Part shown: piece by piece, positions 21,415-31,478 of the stretch
Layout of the letters: each line of letters opens with the position of its first letter
Numbering within the stretch: position 1 is the stretch's first letter
NCBI RefSeq assembly: GCF_001661265.1
Contig: NW_017566995.1
Coordinates: 434,001-498,000, forward strand
Length of the DNA: 64,000 nt
Reading direction: 5' to 3'
Source of the DNA: Saitoella complicata NRRL Y-17804
Taxonomy: Eukaryota; Ascomycota; Saitoellomycetes; Saitoellales; Saitoellaceae
Notes under the pieces: model-generated
Database searches by the model: none
What the model was told of the DNA's origin: nothing
What the model saw: only the letters and a program-made list of their open reading frames with translations
Position numbers and translations under genes: made by a program

Positions 21415-22030
21415 ATGGCTCACGAAAAGTAAGTGAATGAGGGGTGATGCTGTCGGTTTGCGGAGGAGTGAGGTTTCGGTGCGTTTTCGGCGATTGAAGG
21501 GCGTTGAGAGACGGCAATGCTCGACAAAAGACACACGGAAAATGCCCAGCAAATATGCTTCAACTGATGAGCGAATGAATTGAGCTCTGTTCGTCGATTT
21601 TGAAGGACATGCGCTCACGAATGAACCATCGTTTATCGGCTTTTCACACTTGTTCGAAGATGCAACAGTCAACACACCGAAGGAGTCCTCCACAATTAAA
21701 CACCAGCAATGCCCTTTTCCGTGGTCCTTCTACGCATTGAGCCTGAATATGCCTTCCGACAGCACGCACGTTATATGTTTTGCAGCATATACTAACGTTT
21801 TTTCAGCGTCTGGTTCTCCCGCCCCCGCTCCTACGGAAAGGGCTCTCGTCAGTGCCGCGTCTGCGCCCACCAGGCCGGTTTGATCCGCAAGTACGACCTC
21901 AACATCTGCCGTCAGTGCTTCCGTGAGTACTCTGCTCAGATCGGCTTCGTCAAGGTACGTCCAGCACCTGGCCCCGGTGGTCCATCGACTTTCGTGAAAA
22001 CATGTTTTAACAGTCATCTAGCACCGTTAA
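21415..22030 (+). CDS. rps29: cytosolic ribosomal protein uS14 (RPS29)
   Basis: Exons 21415-21428, 21807-21954 and 22022-22030 join in phase to a 56-residue protein. It starts [17 protein letters not shown] and carries the four-Cys zinc ribbon ([22 protein letters not shown]) and [12 protein letters not shown]; the last exon adds only His-Arg-stop. The first exon is 14 nt and the last 9 nt. Intron 1 is 378 nt, far longer than any other in the window, with a textbook ACTAAC branch and T-rich tract before TTTTTTCAG. Long first introns are common in fungal ribosomal-protein genes. uS14 binds the 40S head near the mRNA entry. The APC13 gene lies head-to-head 234 nt away. Confidence 0.92.
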
Positions 22031-22697
22031 ATTGCTTTTCGATTCGTGAAGGAGTGCAGAGGCAGCAAAGTTATGCGTCGTTAGGTGTCGATCTTATCGT
22101 TTCGGTGTCCAATATTTCGGAATATAATCTTGGTGTTCTCGGTCCAGAAAAGGCTGAAGCGGCGTACTTTCTTTTTGTCTCGTACAATGCATATCCGGAG
22201 ATCAGTTTGGGCAATTCAAATACCATGACGTTTTTCGTATGGTGTGCTTCAAAAAATATGTGTTCAACAGGCGGTGCATACGTGTGACGAGAGGTGAACC
22301 TGTGTGACAATCGGACAGAGCGATTTGACATAGAGGCCGTGGACAACGCCATGGACAAAATACGGCTATGGGACGCTCGAGTTTCCGATGATGATCAAGA
22401 GCACCTTTCTGGAACTCTTCATCGCAGCATTTCAGCAAGATATGAGCCGAACTACGACAGCCCATTTGCCGCCCCAAGTGTCTGTATCAGCATGCTTGAA
22501 TCATCATCTAGACAAGAGTAATCTCCGCGTACACCCCGCTCGGGCTCCACACTGTATGTATGTAATTGCCCGATCTGGATGTGCACGTGCACGTGCGTTT
22601 AGTCAACGTTACAAGCAGCTGGCGTTGTAATGTGGACGCCAGTACGTACACATACATACCGGAGTTCGCCTTTCGCATTTGGCACCAATATACCATC
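22031..22697. other. intergenic gap
   Basis: This gap of 667 nt lies between RPS29 and the J-domain gene. Several short frames cross it on both strands but none shows a known motif or a splice-consistent extension. It may hold the long RPS29 3' UTR and the next promoter. Confidence 0.5.
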
Positions 22698-23753
22698 ATG
22701 TCGGATCCTGAAGCCATTACAACCGATGTGGACTATTATGAACTTCTCGGAGTAGCCTTCGAGGCCTCGGAGAAGGATATCACTAGGGCATACCGTCGTA
22801 CGGCCCTCAAATACCATCCTGACAAGAACCCCAACGACCTTCAGGCCGCTGAAAAGTTCCACGTTCTCGCCCAAGCATACGATGTACTTTCGACACCTGC
22901 TGCGAAAGCCGCCTACGACAATGCTCGCGCTGCCAAGCTTGCTCAGAAGAGACGGGCGGAGACATTTGATTTGGAGAGGCGGAAGATGAAAGATGACCTC
23001 GAAGAACGAGAGTTGCGAGCTAAGAGGCAAGAGACAGACGTTGAGGAGGCAGAAGCGAGGTTTCAAGAGACACTTGTCCGGTTACAAGCCGAAGGAGCTG
23101 AGAGGAGGCGCAAGAGGGATCAAGAGTTGCGGGACGAACAAGCACGGCAGAAAGAGAGAGCCCAGATTGAGGCTCACGAAGGCCTGGAGAAGCAGGACGC
23201 AGTCGAGTTCGAAGAAAGCCGATTCACGGAACTGGATCGGACAATCAAAGTACGCTGGCGCAAGGGGGATAGGCCTGATCTGTCGGAGGAGATGCTACGG
23301 AGCGTATTCGTCAAGTACGGAGAGATCGACACAGTGATTGCACGGGCTACAGACAAGAAGATTCAAACAGGTTTAGTGCGGTTCTCCTCAATCGTTGCTG
23401 CACATGCCGCAGTAACGGAGGGTGTGGCCGGGGATGAATGCAAAGGGTTCAAGGAGGTAGCCTGGGCATCGGGGACAGCGCCGGACGTATCCCATCAACC
23501 GACACCGGAACCAAAAGTGAGATCACCTCTTCTCAAATCTGCGGCAAAACCAGACGAGCCACAACAGGCAGCACCAAAACCTCAATCCGCCTCCGGTGCA
23601 CCGTCGTTTGGCTCCTTCAAAGGGTTCAAGCGAAAAGCAGCGGAAGCAATCGTAAATCCAGATTACGAGAGCGTAACATTGATGCGGATGAGAGAAGCAG
23701 AAAGGAAGAGATTGGTGAAAGAAATCCTGGAGAATGAGGCGAGGGATGAGTAG
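22698..23753 (+). CDS. J-domain/RRM spliceosomal protein, Cwf23/DNAJC17 type
   Basis: One exon gives 351 residues from MSDPEAITTDVDYYELLGV. The J domain (about 12-76) has the HPD tripeptide at 40-42 (LKYHPDKNP). A charged coiled coil follows (about 95-190). Next comes an RRM-like fold (about 203-285, with IKVRWRKGDRPDLSEEMLRSVFVKYGEIDTV). J domain, coiled coil, then RRM is the plan of fission-yeast Cwf23 and human DNAJC17, linked to the spliceosome. The ending FKRKAAEAIVNPDYESVTLMRMREAERKRL is also typical of DNAJC17 relatives. Confidence 0.88.
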   Translation: MSDPEAITTDVDYYELLGVAFEASEKDITRAYRRTALKYHPDKNPNDLQAAEKFHVLAQAYDVLSTPAAKAAYDNARAAKLAQKRRAETFDLERRKMKDDLEERELRAKRQETDVEEAEARFQETLVRLQAEGAERRRKRDQELRDEQARQKERAQIEAHEGLEKQDAVEFEESRFTELDRTIKVRWRKGDRPDLSEEMLRSVFVKYGEIDTVIARATDKKIQTGLVRFSSIVAAHAAVTEGVAGDECKGFKEVAWASGTAPDVSHQPTPEPKVRSPLLKSAAKPDEPQQAAPKPQSASGAPSFGSFKGFKRKAAEAIVNPDYESVTLMRMREAERKRLVKEILENEARDE

Positions 23754-23979
23754 GATACATGGCTGCCATAGCGGTCTTCGTAGCGCAATAATAACAGAAG
23801 CGGCATTGTATGCACTTATCTGCTATGAATGACAGATTACGCTTGTATCTGTGATTCGACCAAGCTGTGAGGGGTCCCAACGCTCATATTCCCAGAGTAG
23901 GATGCGCCACAGTTGTACGGCGCACCGCCATGTAACGTCGTCTTGTAACCCCATCCTCGGCAACAATTCAATTCAGGCC

Positions 23980-26598
23980 ATGTCTTCGGCTGATCCGTTG
24001 ATCGTTTTGAAGTCCCGGCCAGATGTGCATGCTCTGACAGAGGCGCTTGCTGAGCACTCCGCCTCGCACCGTCCGTCCTCCACACCGGACCCCAGGGCAG
24101 CTCAGTTCACACAGGCACTTCTGGCGGAAATCGTGCCGATACATTGGGAGGTAGCAGACGACAAAACGAGAAAAGAACTGATATGTGCTCTTGCGACGAT
24201 TAATGGCCTTGGAGGATGTCTTACACGGCTCGACGGACTTCTCAAAGCCAGGGAGTGGAGCCAATGTTCGCAAGTTCTCCAGATCCTATCCGGCGTGTTC
24301 GATTCCTTTCCGGTCTGGAGATACGCAGAGGCTGATAAAGGCCTCTGGCGCGAATACATCGCACTGACAGCTGGTGGACGCATATTGGGCAAATGTGCAG
24401 AAGTGTTACAGGCAATGCCAGACGCGGAGGAGGGAGTCAAGTGGCTGGGTGAAGGCAAGGCTTGGGCTTGTTGGCTTGGCTCAGGCATTGCGGAGGGTAC
24501 AATCAAGAATGAGTTGGGCCCTAGCCAAGCTGCTGGTCTACTGAACAAGGCTTTGGGATTGGGGTACACTTTCGAGCTCATGGATGTGCTCGTCCCAGCG
24601 CTCATACCAACGAACGTCACACAATTATGCGACTTACATGCTGCATTACTCCTCACAGCTCGGCATAATCACCTTCACGCCTTATGTTCATGGCTGTCGA
24701 GGAAATATCTGTCGGGTTCATCGCCGCCTTTGGGTGCAGCAGCGGCTCTTCTATCAGCGGTGGTATCACGAAACGAGCTGGAAGCATATATTCTGTCACC
24801 GTCAACCACTCAATCGCTGCCATTGACCAGGGCAGCACTTATCGCCCTCCATTCGCAATCACCACTAAACCTCACGTTCCTCAACAAGATTCTTATTCGA
24901 TTTTCGGACGTGACGTATATCGCACACGCACCCACAGTCGCGCAGGAAGCCCTCACACAATTACTGCTTCCAACTTTAGGACGTTTCGATCTACCGCTAA
25001 AGGACTCAGAAGCTCAGCGATTATGGATGGAGAGCACCAGTAATCGCTTAACCTCCATTGGAAGGAGAAGGTGGTTGGGTATGGTGGTTGGTGAGGCAGT
25101 TGACAAGTCATTGAAGTTCGGTGTGGACGAGATGAAGACTGAGGAAGCACAGGCATGGAAAGCTCTCGTTGATGTAGGACGTCAGGATGGTGCCATGCTG
25201 GGACAAATCGAGGCGCTCACACGGCCGGAAGAAACGAAGGCGGAGAAGATGGAGGCAAAGAAGAAGAAGGAAGTCAGCTTCCTCGATGCCATCTCCCGAG
25301 ACCCGGAGCCAGCCACTCCGCAAGTTGTTGATTCAGATGACGAAGAGGAGGACTTCCCGGTCTATGAGCTACCAGATTCAGATGATCCCGACTCAGACGA
25401 CGACCCTACTCTCATCAACAGGGAGAAACACAAGATCACACCACCAGTCTACATCAGGAACCTGCTCGTGACACTGAGAGCTAGTGAACCTAAGTACGAC
25501 GTCGTGAAGCTGGCTCTAAAGCACGCGGAGGGCTTGGTCAGGAGACACACCAGCTTCGGAACGGAGCTGGACCTATACGGAATTGAACTCGCCAATACCC
25601 TGGCTGGGATGAACGACGAGTTCGACATGCCAGACTTCGTTGACATGAAACAGCGCGCACTCGTTGCTCTCGTAGTCGGAAGACCAAAGCTCATCGGACC
25701 ATGGGCTGCAGAAGGAGTATGTAGTGGTAAATGGAGTCTTGGACAGCGGATGGCCGTACTTGCTGCAGTCTCTTCAGCTGCGGTCGAACTCTCGGGTCAG
25801 GATCTCGGACAACAGAAGAAGGTCGAGGGTGCGGTAATCGCGAGCAAACTGTTGCCAAAGCATCTGCATGCGATATACGCCGACGACTCCACAACTGAAA
25901 TCGACCGTCTGACAAGGGGTATCGAGGAAGCCAGCTTGAAACCCTTAGCTGCAGAAGCAGTAGACGCACTCTCCGGTCCTGAGGCACTTAAGGTCGGACA
26001 GACCAGACGGTTCTCACGCCGTCCGGAAGTCCAGGCAAGACAGAAGAAACCAGAGGTCAACACTCTTGCTCGGATCGCCGGGAAAGGATACTTCTTCCCG
26101 CTGGCCGGTGGATGGTGGATGATGATGCGTGGTGAAGGAGTCCGGGAACCCTTGTTCGCTGCACAAGTTGTCAAAACGCTCGGTATTGTGCTAAGATGTT
26201 CTGCGCCTAGTGCGTGTGACTTGCGAGAGATGACAAGTGAGCTATGGGGTATTGTCTTCGGACTTCGCGCCAAAGCAAATGGTGACAATACGTTGACTGA
26301 GGCGCTACTCTTCGCACTGCTAGTCATCTTTGAGGTCCATGAGCCGAGGCGCTTAGCAGAAGGCTGGGCAAAGGAAGTGATGGAAACAAGGGAATGGGTT
26401 GGAGGTGTCTTTGAGCATATGATAGATGAAGGCAGAACCAAGATGCTTGCAGCGGGTATCTTGCTCAAGATCAATGAGGTTGCGGAGAAGTTCGAGGTGT
26501 TGCTCATGGGAGGTATGCTAAGTTTTGGAGAAGGAGGGAGACAGGAAGGGTTGGGATTGAAGATGGGCAACTTGGCGATCGGCTTGCCAAGGCGGTGA
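23980..26598 (+). CDS. tel2: telomere length regulation protein TEL2
   Basis: An intronless frame of 872 residues from MSSADPLIVLKSRPDV. The protein is almost all alpha-helical HEAT-like solenoid. The conserved TEL2 block lies at about 470-610: acidic DSDDD entry, ITPPVYIRNLLVTLRASEP, FVDMKQRALVALVVGRP and KWSLGQRMAVLAAVSSAAVELSG. TEL2 works with Tti1 and Tti2 as a co-chaperone that stabilises PIKK kinases (TOR, ATM/Tel1, ATR/Mec1). The acidic stretch near 445-475 is a likely CK2 phosphorylation site for Hsp90-R2TP docking, as known in animals and yeast. The absence of introns in a gene this long is unusual for this window. Confidence 0.9.
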   Translation: MSSADPLIVLKSRPDVHALTEALAEHSASHRPSSTPDPRAAQFTQALLAEIVPIHWEVADDKTRKELICALATINGLGGCLTRLDGLLKAREWSQCSQVLQILSGVFDSFPVWRYAEADKGLWREYIALTAGGRILGKCAEVLQAMPDAEEGVKWLGEGKAWACWLGSGIAEGTIKNELGPSQAAGLLNKALGLGYTFELMDVLVPALIPTNVTQLCDLHAALLLTARHNHLHALCSWLSRKYLSGSSPPLGAAAALLSAVVSRNELEAYILSPSTTQSLPLTRAALIALHSQSPLNLTFLNKILIRFSDVTYIAHAPTVAQEALTQLLLPTLGRFDLPLKDSEAQRLWMESTSNRLTSIGRRRWLGMVVGEAVDKSLKFGVDEMKTEEAQAWKALVDVGRQDGAMLGQIEALTRPEETKAEKMEAKKKKEVSFLDAISRDPEPATPQVVDSDDEEEDFPVYELPDSDDPDSDDDPTLINREKHKITPPVYIRNLLVTLRASEPKYDVVKLALKHAEGLVRRHTSFGTELDLYGIELANTLAGMNDEFDMPDFVDMKQRALVALVVGRPKLIGPWAAEGVCSGKWSLGQRMAVLAAVSSAAVELSGQDLGQQKKVEGAVIASKLLPKHLHAIYADDSTTEIDRLTRGIEEASLKPLAAEAVDALSGPEALKVGQTRRFSRRPEVQARQKKPEVNTLARIAGKGYFFPLAGGWWMMMRGEGVREPLFAAQVVKTLGIVLRCSAPSACDLREMTSELWGIVFGLRAKANGDNTLTEALLFALLVIFEVHEPRRLAEGWAKEVMETREWVGGVFEHMIDEGRTKMLAAGILLKINEVAEKFEVLLMGGMLSFGEGGRQEGLGLKMGNLAIGLPRR

Positions 26599-26796
26599 TG
26601 AGATATAGCATGAAGATACCCATGATACAGTAGAATGCGATCCTTGTTACTGAGTATATTGGTTCAGAATGTGTGCGGCATCCCTTTGCCGCCGCACGGG
26701 TATATGGTCTTTCTATCTTTCACTGCACTATCCTTGACGTCAAACGAATGCTTCGGCCCTCCCTGCACATTCACGCTCTTCAGGCACACGTGCTCC

Positions 26797-27224
26797 CTAG
26801 TAGAAGATGTCGCGGTACTGTTGACTCACTTGCACGACGTTGTCGACGATGCTCATATCTACCAGAAATATTTAGCTTTGATCCTGCCAGATGCAAAAAG
26901 GCGGTTGACTTACCCAAATCCTCTCCGAAATCAATCGCAGTCAGACAAGTTACTGTCAGGTCCTGGTTCACCTTCCCGAGGATCTCCACAAAACGCCCAG
27001 GAGTGATCAGTGTAGCGGCCTCATGATATGAGATCTCAACATCGCCGCCAGCGTCGATAATCGCTCGGCCGCCGCCTGCGCTATTAACTTTGCCAATGAT
27101 GCGGATGGAGGAGCCGACGTGCTCGGAGCGGGTGGAGGCGTTGACGCGGGGAGTAGGGGCCTCTGGAGGCAGAGAAGGTCAGCGGCGTGTATTCTATGCA
27201 GATCATTTTGATGAAGATACCCAT
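26797..27224 (-). CDS. rfa3: replication protein A 14-kDa subunit (RPA3/Rfa3)
   Basis: Exons 27221-27224, 26914-27162 and 26797-26858 join in phase to 104 residues. The first exon holds only ATG-G; it reads MEAPTPRVNASTR after splicing. The OB fold shows GSSIRIIGKVNSAGGGRAIID, EISYHEAATLITPGRFVEILGKV, then TVTCLTAIDFGEDLDMSIVDNVVQVSQQY, ending RDIFY. RPA3 is the smallest subunit of the single-strand-DNA-binding trimer used in replication and repair. Length and motif order match Rfa3. The TEL2 gene converges on it with 198 nt between the stops. Confidence 0.9.
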
Positions 27225-28261
27225 TCTGTCAAGTTGTCAAGTGTAATGGAGTGAGATTTAGTGTTCAGTTCCGAGTCGCCTCTGTGCGTTTTGGGAGACG
27301 CGTATTTGCGTTGGCGTCGTACGTTACTGCTGTGTGCAAAATTCTTGACGGCGCGCATTTTACCGCCTGTCTGTGCGGGGATAGTTTACTGAACACGCCC
27401 ATCTTCATAGACAAGGCTTGGGAGGGCGGTTTCAGGGGGGCAATCGATAGATCAGACGCGTAGGAATCGATTGATGTTCTTGAATCGCGAGTAGTACCAT
27501 TTCTCATAGAGCTGTGACCTTGTGAAGGGGTTTGGCGTAGGTGCGTGATGTTGCATGAACATGCAGGAAAGCATCGAATACACTCACTGGGCCCACAAAC
27601 CTTAAGAACTATTAGAATCAGAGAAATCACATGCAGAATCTGTTCATCAAGATCCCTCTATCTCATGATACCTGGAGCTGCATCCCTAAATGCTTCCAGG
27701 GTGCATTTCTTTCTTGTAACTGAAAACACCTTTTAAGCATGAAGCGACTGAGGGAGACCTTATGGCCCAAAACCGGTGGCACGACGTAATTGCTAAGGAT
27801 AGATATGATCAGTTTGAACCCTTACTCAACCTCCGAGGCCTTTATCTATGTTGTTTTAGGGGTATTTGTGATATGAATTTGCGATTCGCGCGCACAGGTG
27901 GAAGTTACGTCAAGAATTTTGCACACAGCAGTAACCTTGCATCGCCCAGCGTAAGTAAAGCAATATTGAAGCGTACGAGTCATCTGCCAGCAACTACAAC
28001 TCTTTACTGTCGAGATCGTCGAGGTTTTTGGTTTACATTAAGGAGTCACACGCCATTTGACAAAGGGCGGCTGAAGATCTTCAAAGTTCTCAAGTTCCAC
28101 GGTTACCTGCGGTTCAGACACCTCCACGTTGAGTGTCCACGTCTATGTCTCCCTGATTCCTCCATTGATATGGTCTACATCTACGGATATGGTCTACGTC
28201 TCCCTGGTTCCTCCATCAACACGGTCTAGGTCCACGTCTACGCCCGTATTAAACGCCGTAC
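27225..28261. other. gene-poor gap before the repeat island
   Basis: This gap holds the RPA3 upstream region and about 800 nt without a recognisable gene. An imperfect tandem duplication of a 25-nt unit, GTCTAYGTCTCCCTGRTTCC plus TCCAT, occurs at 28141-28165 and 28192-28216. Confidence 0.5.
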
Positions 28262-30440
28262 ATGCCGCCTGCCAAGCGCTGCTTGAGTGGCCCATCTGAG
28301 CTCAACCAGGAATGCAAAGTGTTACGCTTGGAAAGGGACTCCTCTGGCATGAATCAAAAGATATTTGACGTTGTACTGAAGAGACTGACAACCGACAATG
28401 TCATAACACCTGCCTTTTCGAAGGATGCATTCAATTTTGCACTACAGTCCCCTGAGAAAGATCTGTACAAGAAGTTGATACTGAATCCCTTGGAGTTGAC
28501 AGACCTTAAGATGAATAAGGTGTTCACTCTCAGCACAGTTGATGAAGATACATTGGCTGATGATGCAACCCATCACTTTTTTTGTGTCAGTTCAATCAAG
28601 ATTGCTGTCAGGACACTAAGGATGATGTTGGATGCATGGGATGCTGCGGGAAAAAAATATACTGAGAATTTTAGGTGGAGGGAATACCTTCAGTTGAGGC
28701 CGCATCTCACTGTCATGAATGGCTTCATGACCTCCGGTTTCCCACACTCTTACTGTGATTACGTCACATCTGCGTATGCTGGTGTATATGTCCCAGGATC
28801 CTGTCATATGACTCTGTCTTACGATTCCGTTCTATGTATACGTCTTAAGTTTATGTCTTAGTTTAATTAGTCTTATATTTCTGTCTCAGTTAGATTAGTC
28901 GTATGACTCACGGTCGTACGAGTGATGGTCTGACTGATCATACGAGTTATGGTTTGATTAGTTGTATGTCTTCTGGTCTGATGTGACGTGGCTTCATGGC
29001 TTGGTGGCTTAGTGGCCTGACCCATCTCATCAACTGGGTACGCAACTCTGCGTCCTTCTAGTGTCCGCTGTGTTGCGTCCCTCTGGTGGACGCTGATCAG
29101 CGCCCTCCCTGAGTACGCAGATCTGCGTAACCGTCTGCTATATAAAGGGTGGCTTCTCCCCCCTTCTCTGGTTCTTCAGTTAGCAACAAGGGTCTTTGAG
29201 AAAACCAAGACCTCTTCCTACCTCACCTCTCTTGCAGGTTCCTTAACCTCTTGAGTCTCTCTTCGTTACACCACTTCGAGTTATTCTTGTTCACCAAGTC
29301 GACTCTCAGTTTCGGTTACGCACCCAAGCCGCCCTCGACCTCCGTCTACGTCTTGTTCGGTCCGTCTTGGTTTGGGCCTGGTCTTACTTGTGATCACGTC
29401 TTACGCCTTACGCCTTAAGCTTACGTCAGTGTTGCGTCCTCTCGGTCTCGGGCCCCTTCACTGGATAGACTCCGCCCGACCCGAGTCAGCACTTCGATTA
29501 CGCCTTCGATTTCAGCAGCGATGAGTGTTGTGATTTGATTAGGAGACACGACGCCCGTCCCTGACACTCACAGCCGAGTCAAATATATGGTTGGGGGTTT
29601 ACTGTTCAGTACCTTGGTCTTGTCAAACCTGTTGTGGTTGTAACATATAGTTATTTGGTTTCCTCTATGGCCGCAGCCAACTTCCTTCATGGTTATGGGA
29701 TGACACACAGGCTTTAACAAGGCAAGTTGGTATTCCATTTCAAGCCTTCTATGACCAGGGATGGATTGATGACAACATTGCCAAACCTTCAGCAGACACA
29801 GCTGTCCTTGTGGTTCCTTGCTTTGATCCAGGACGGGACAAATACGACTATTCTCCAGTTGAGTTCCAAAGGATCATCGACCTCATCAGCATGATCGCCT
29901 TGAAGCTCACAGATCTGGCAGTAGAGTTCTTGAGGGTTGATATGAGCAGGAAAATGCTTTGAGAGATGGTTCTAGAGGCGCATAATGCGCACTTGGAGAC
30001 TGATGCAGGAAGGAAACTGGTGCAAGAACTGAGCTTGCTGACGAAGAAGCTGGGGCTGGCCTGGGTGCGCAATCACAAGATGCCCCTTTATACACCTGAA
30101 CACAGAAAGAAGCTCAGTGATGCAAACGAGCTTGTGTGCTCAGGGCAGGGCTTGCAGAAGGATCATCTCGCAGTGTCATTCGCAAAGCATATGCGGCACG
30201 TTTATGGCGGCCCCACTTGCCTGATATCCATTTGCACTGCCCTCACGATGAGGCCAACAAGGTAGCATGGATGGAATGGGCTATCAGCCGCCGTGAAGGT
30301 ACGTCATTCGTCATGTCGTCTGTGCGCTGGCCAGGAAAGTCGACCCAGAGAAGTTGAGGTTGAGAAGAGCGAAGTTGAAACAAGAAAATCCTGAGAAGGC
30401 AGAGGAAGTAAAGAAGGCGCGAAATAAGAGGGCGAAGGCT
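28262..30440 (+). repeat. decayed copy of an unnamed repeat family, split by an LTR
   Basis: The left part encodes MPPAKRCLSGPSELNQECKV and about 180 further residues of no known family. After the LTR the coding similarity resumes (about 29590-30440) with DKYDYSPVEFQRIIDLIS and DMSRKML, and a Lys/Arg/Glu-rich end. The right part is closely similar to 49640-50060, showing that this is a dispersed family. The copy is broken. I cannot tell whether the family is a host gene family or an unclassified element. Confidence 0.6.
28802..29566 (+). mobile_element. probable solo LTR of a retrotransposon
   Basis: The stretch of 765 nt starts TGTCA and ends TGACA, the short inverted ends of an LTR. Inside are a promoter-like GCTATATAAAGG near 29140 and a CT-rich region after it. 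It interrupts the repeat-family copy. No internal domain of a retrotransposon is next to it, so it looks like a solo LTR. The five bases on either side do not match, so the target duplication is not seen and the limits are provisional. Family (Ty1 or Ty3 type) not determined. Confidence 0.5.
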
Positions 30441-31478
30441 TGAGCCGCACCGCCAAATGACTTCGAAATCGACGTGTACTTTACGCCGTCGCAGCACACG
30501 TGAGAAATCGGAGATGCCCAGAAACGAGGTTGCAAGATGCTTTCAGGTGGTAATTGGGTAATAATTACTATCATATAGGTATCTATCAAAACAATTCGCC
30601 GCGTTGCGCGATTGGCCTGCAGCGACGCACACAGGCTTCCAGGGACACTGCATTTTCGCACGCGGAGTCCGGCAATTTCGTGTCTCCCGTTCATGACCAT
30701 GAAGCAGTATGATATCTGATAGCTTCAGGCAGATCTGGGTGCTTATGGGCTTGTGTTGCCAGTTCGTTTTTTTGGCCTGTTCCTTGGTCCAAATGTCGAG
30801 ACCCCTCATCGCTTGCAATTGTTCAACGGAAAATGATTTATGACAAGTCTGGACCATTCCAAAATTGTACCCTACCGACAGAGATCACTTGCAACCATCG
30901 CACGACATGCTCAAGGTGATGTATTCCGCGACGAATCAGTCCGTCTTTTTCCGTACGTTCGGATCAACGAGTACTACATTTCTCACGCTTATGGCCCACA
31001 GTCTCCTTGGTTTCTTAGCTCCTGATATCATTGTAGTATTTTCGCCACATACGTCCTTCTTTAGAATATAGACGGAGCCTAGCAAACGTTTATGTTCGAT
31101 CTTCCACCCTGGTCTCTTGGATGGTTCTTGCACCTCGACCCAGACTACCCGGAGGCATAAATCATCTGTTTAACGACAGCTGCCCATTATATATTGTAGG
31201 TTTACTTAAGCGCAACTTCTTTACACAGCACTTCACGAACTTTGAACGAACGCCAAATTGTTTCCCACGCCATCCAATGACGAAGTAAGGGAAGGTTGAA
31301 CACGCGAAGATATTGTACACGCTTCAGATGCTGGACATTATATTATCTATGGTGTCTCACATATATCCTATCGCGAAAAAGATGGTGAAGAGATAAGTGA
31401 TGCGAATGCCCAGATGAAAAATGAAAGAAGAACGCCCATCCCGCACCTAATCCCACTGGTATCCGTGTATGTGTTCTT
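30441..31478. other. intergenic gap
   Basis: About 1 kb lies between the repeat island and the histidine-kinase gene. Only short unrelated frames are seen. Nothing is recognised. Confidence 0.5.

Noticed and set aside
21550-21760. Box C/D snoRNA in the RPS29 intron
   Set aside because: The box C candidate has a non-consensus first base and the nearest CTGA is too far away; no terminal stem is seen.
27762-28229. Plus-strand frame of 155 residues before the repeat island
   Set aside because: The C-terminal end is encoded by an imperfect tandem repeat and the rest shows no family or codon signal; I treat it as a chance frame.
30543-30857. Minus-strand frame of 104 residues
   Set aside because: No recognisable domain, no neighbouring exon in phase, and it lies in DNA with no other gene signal.
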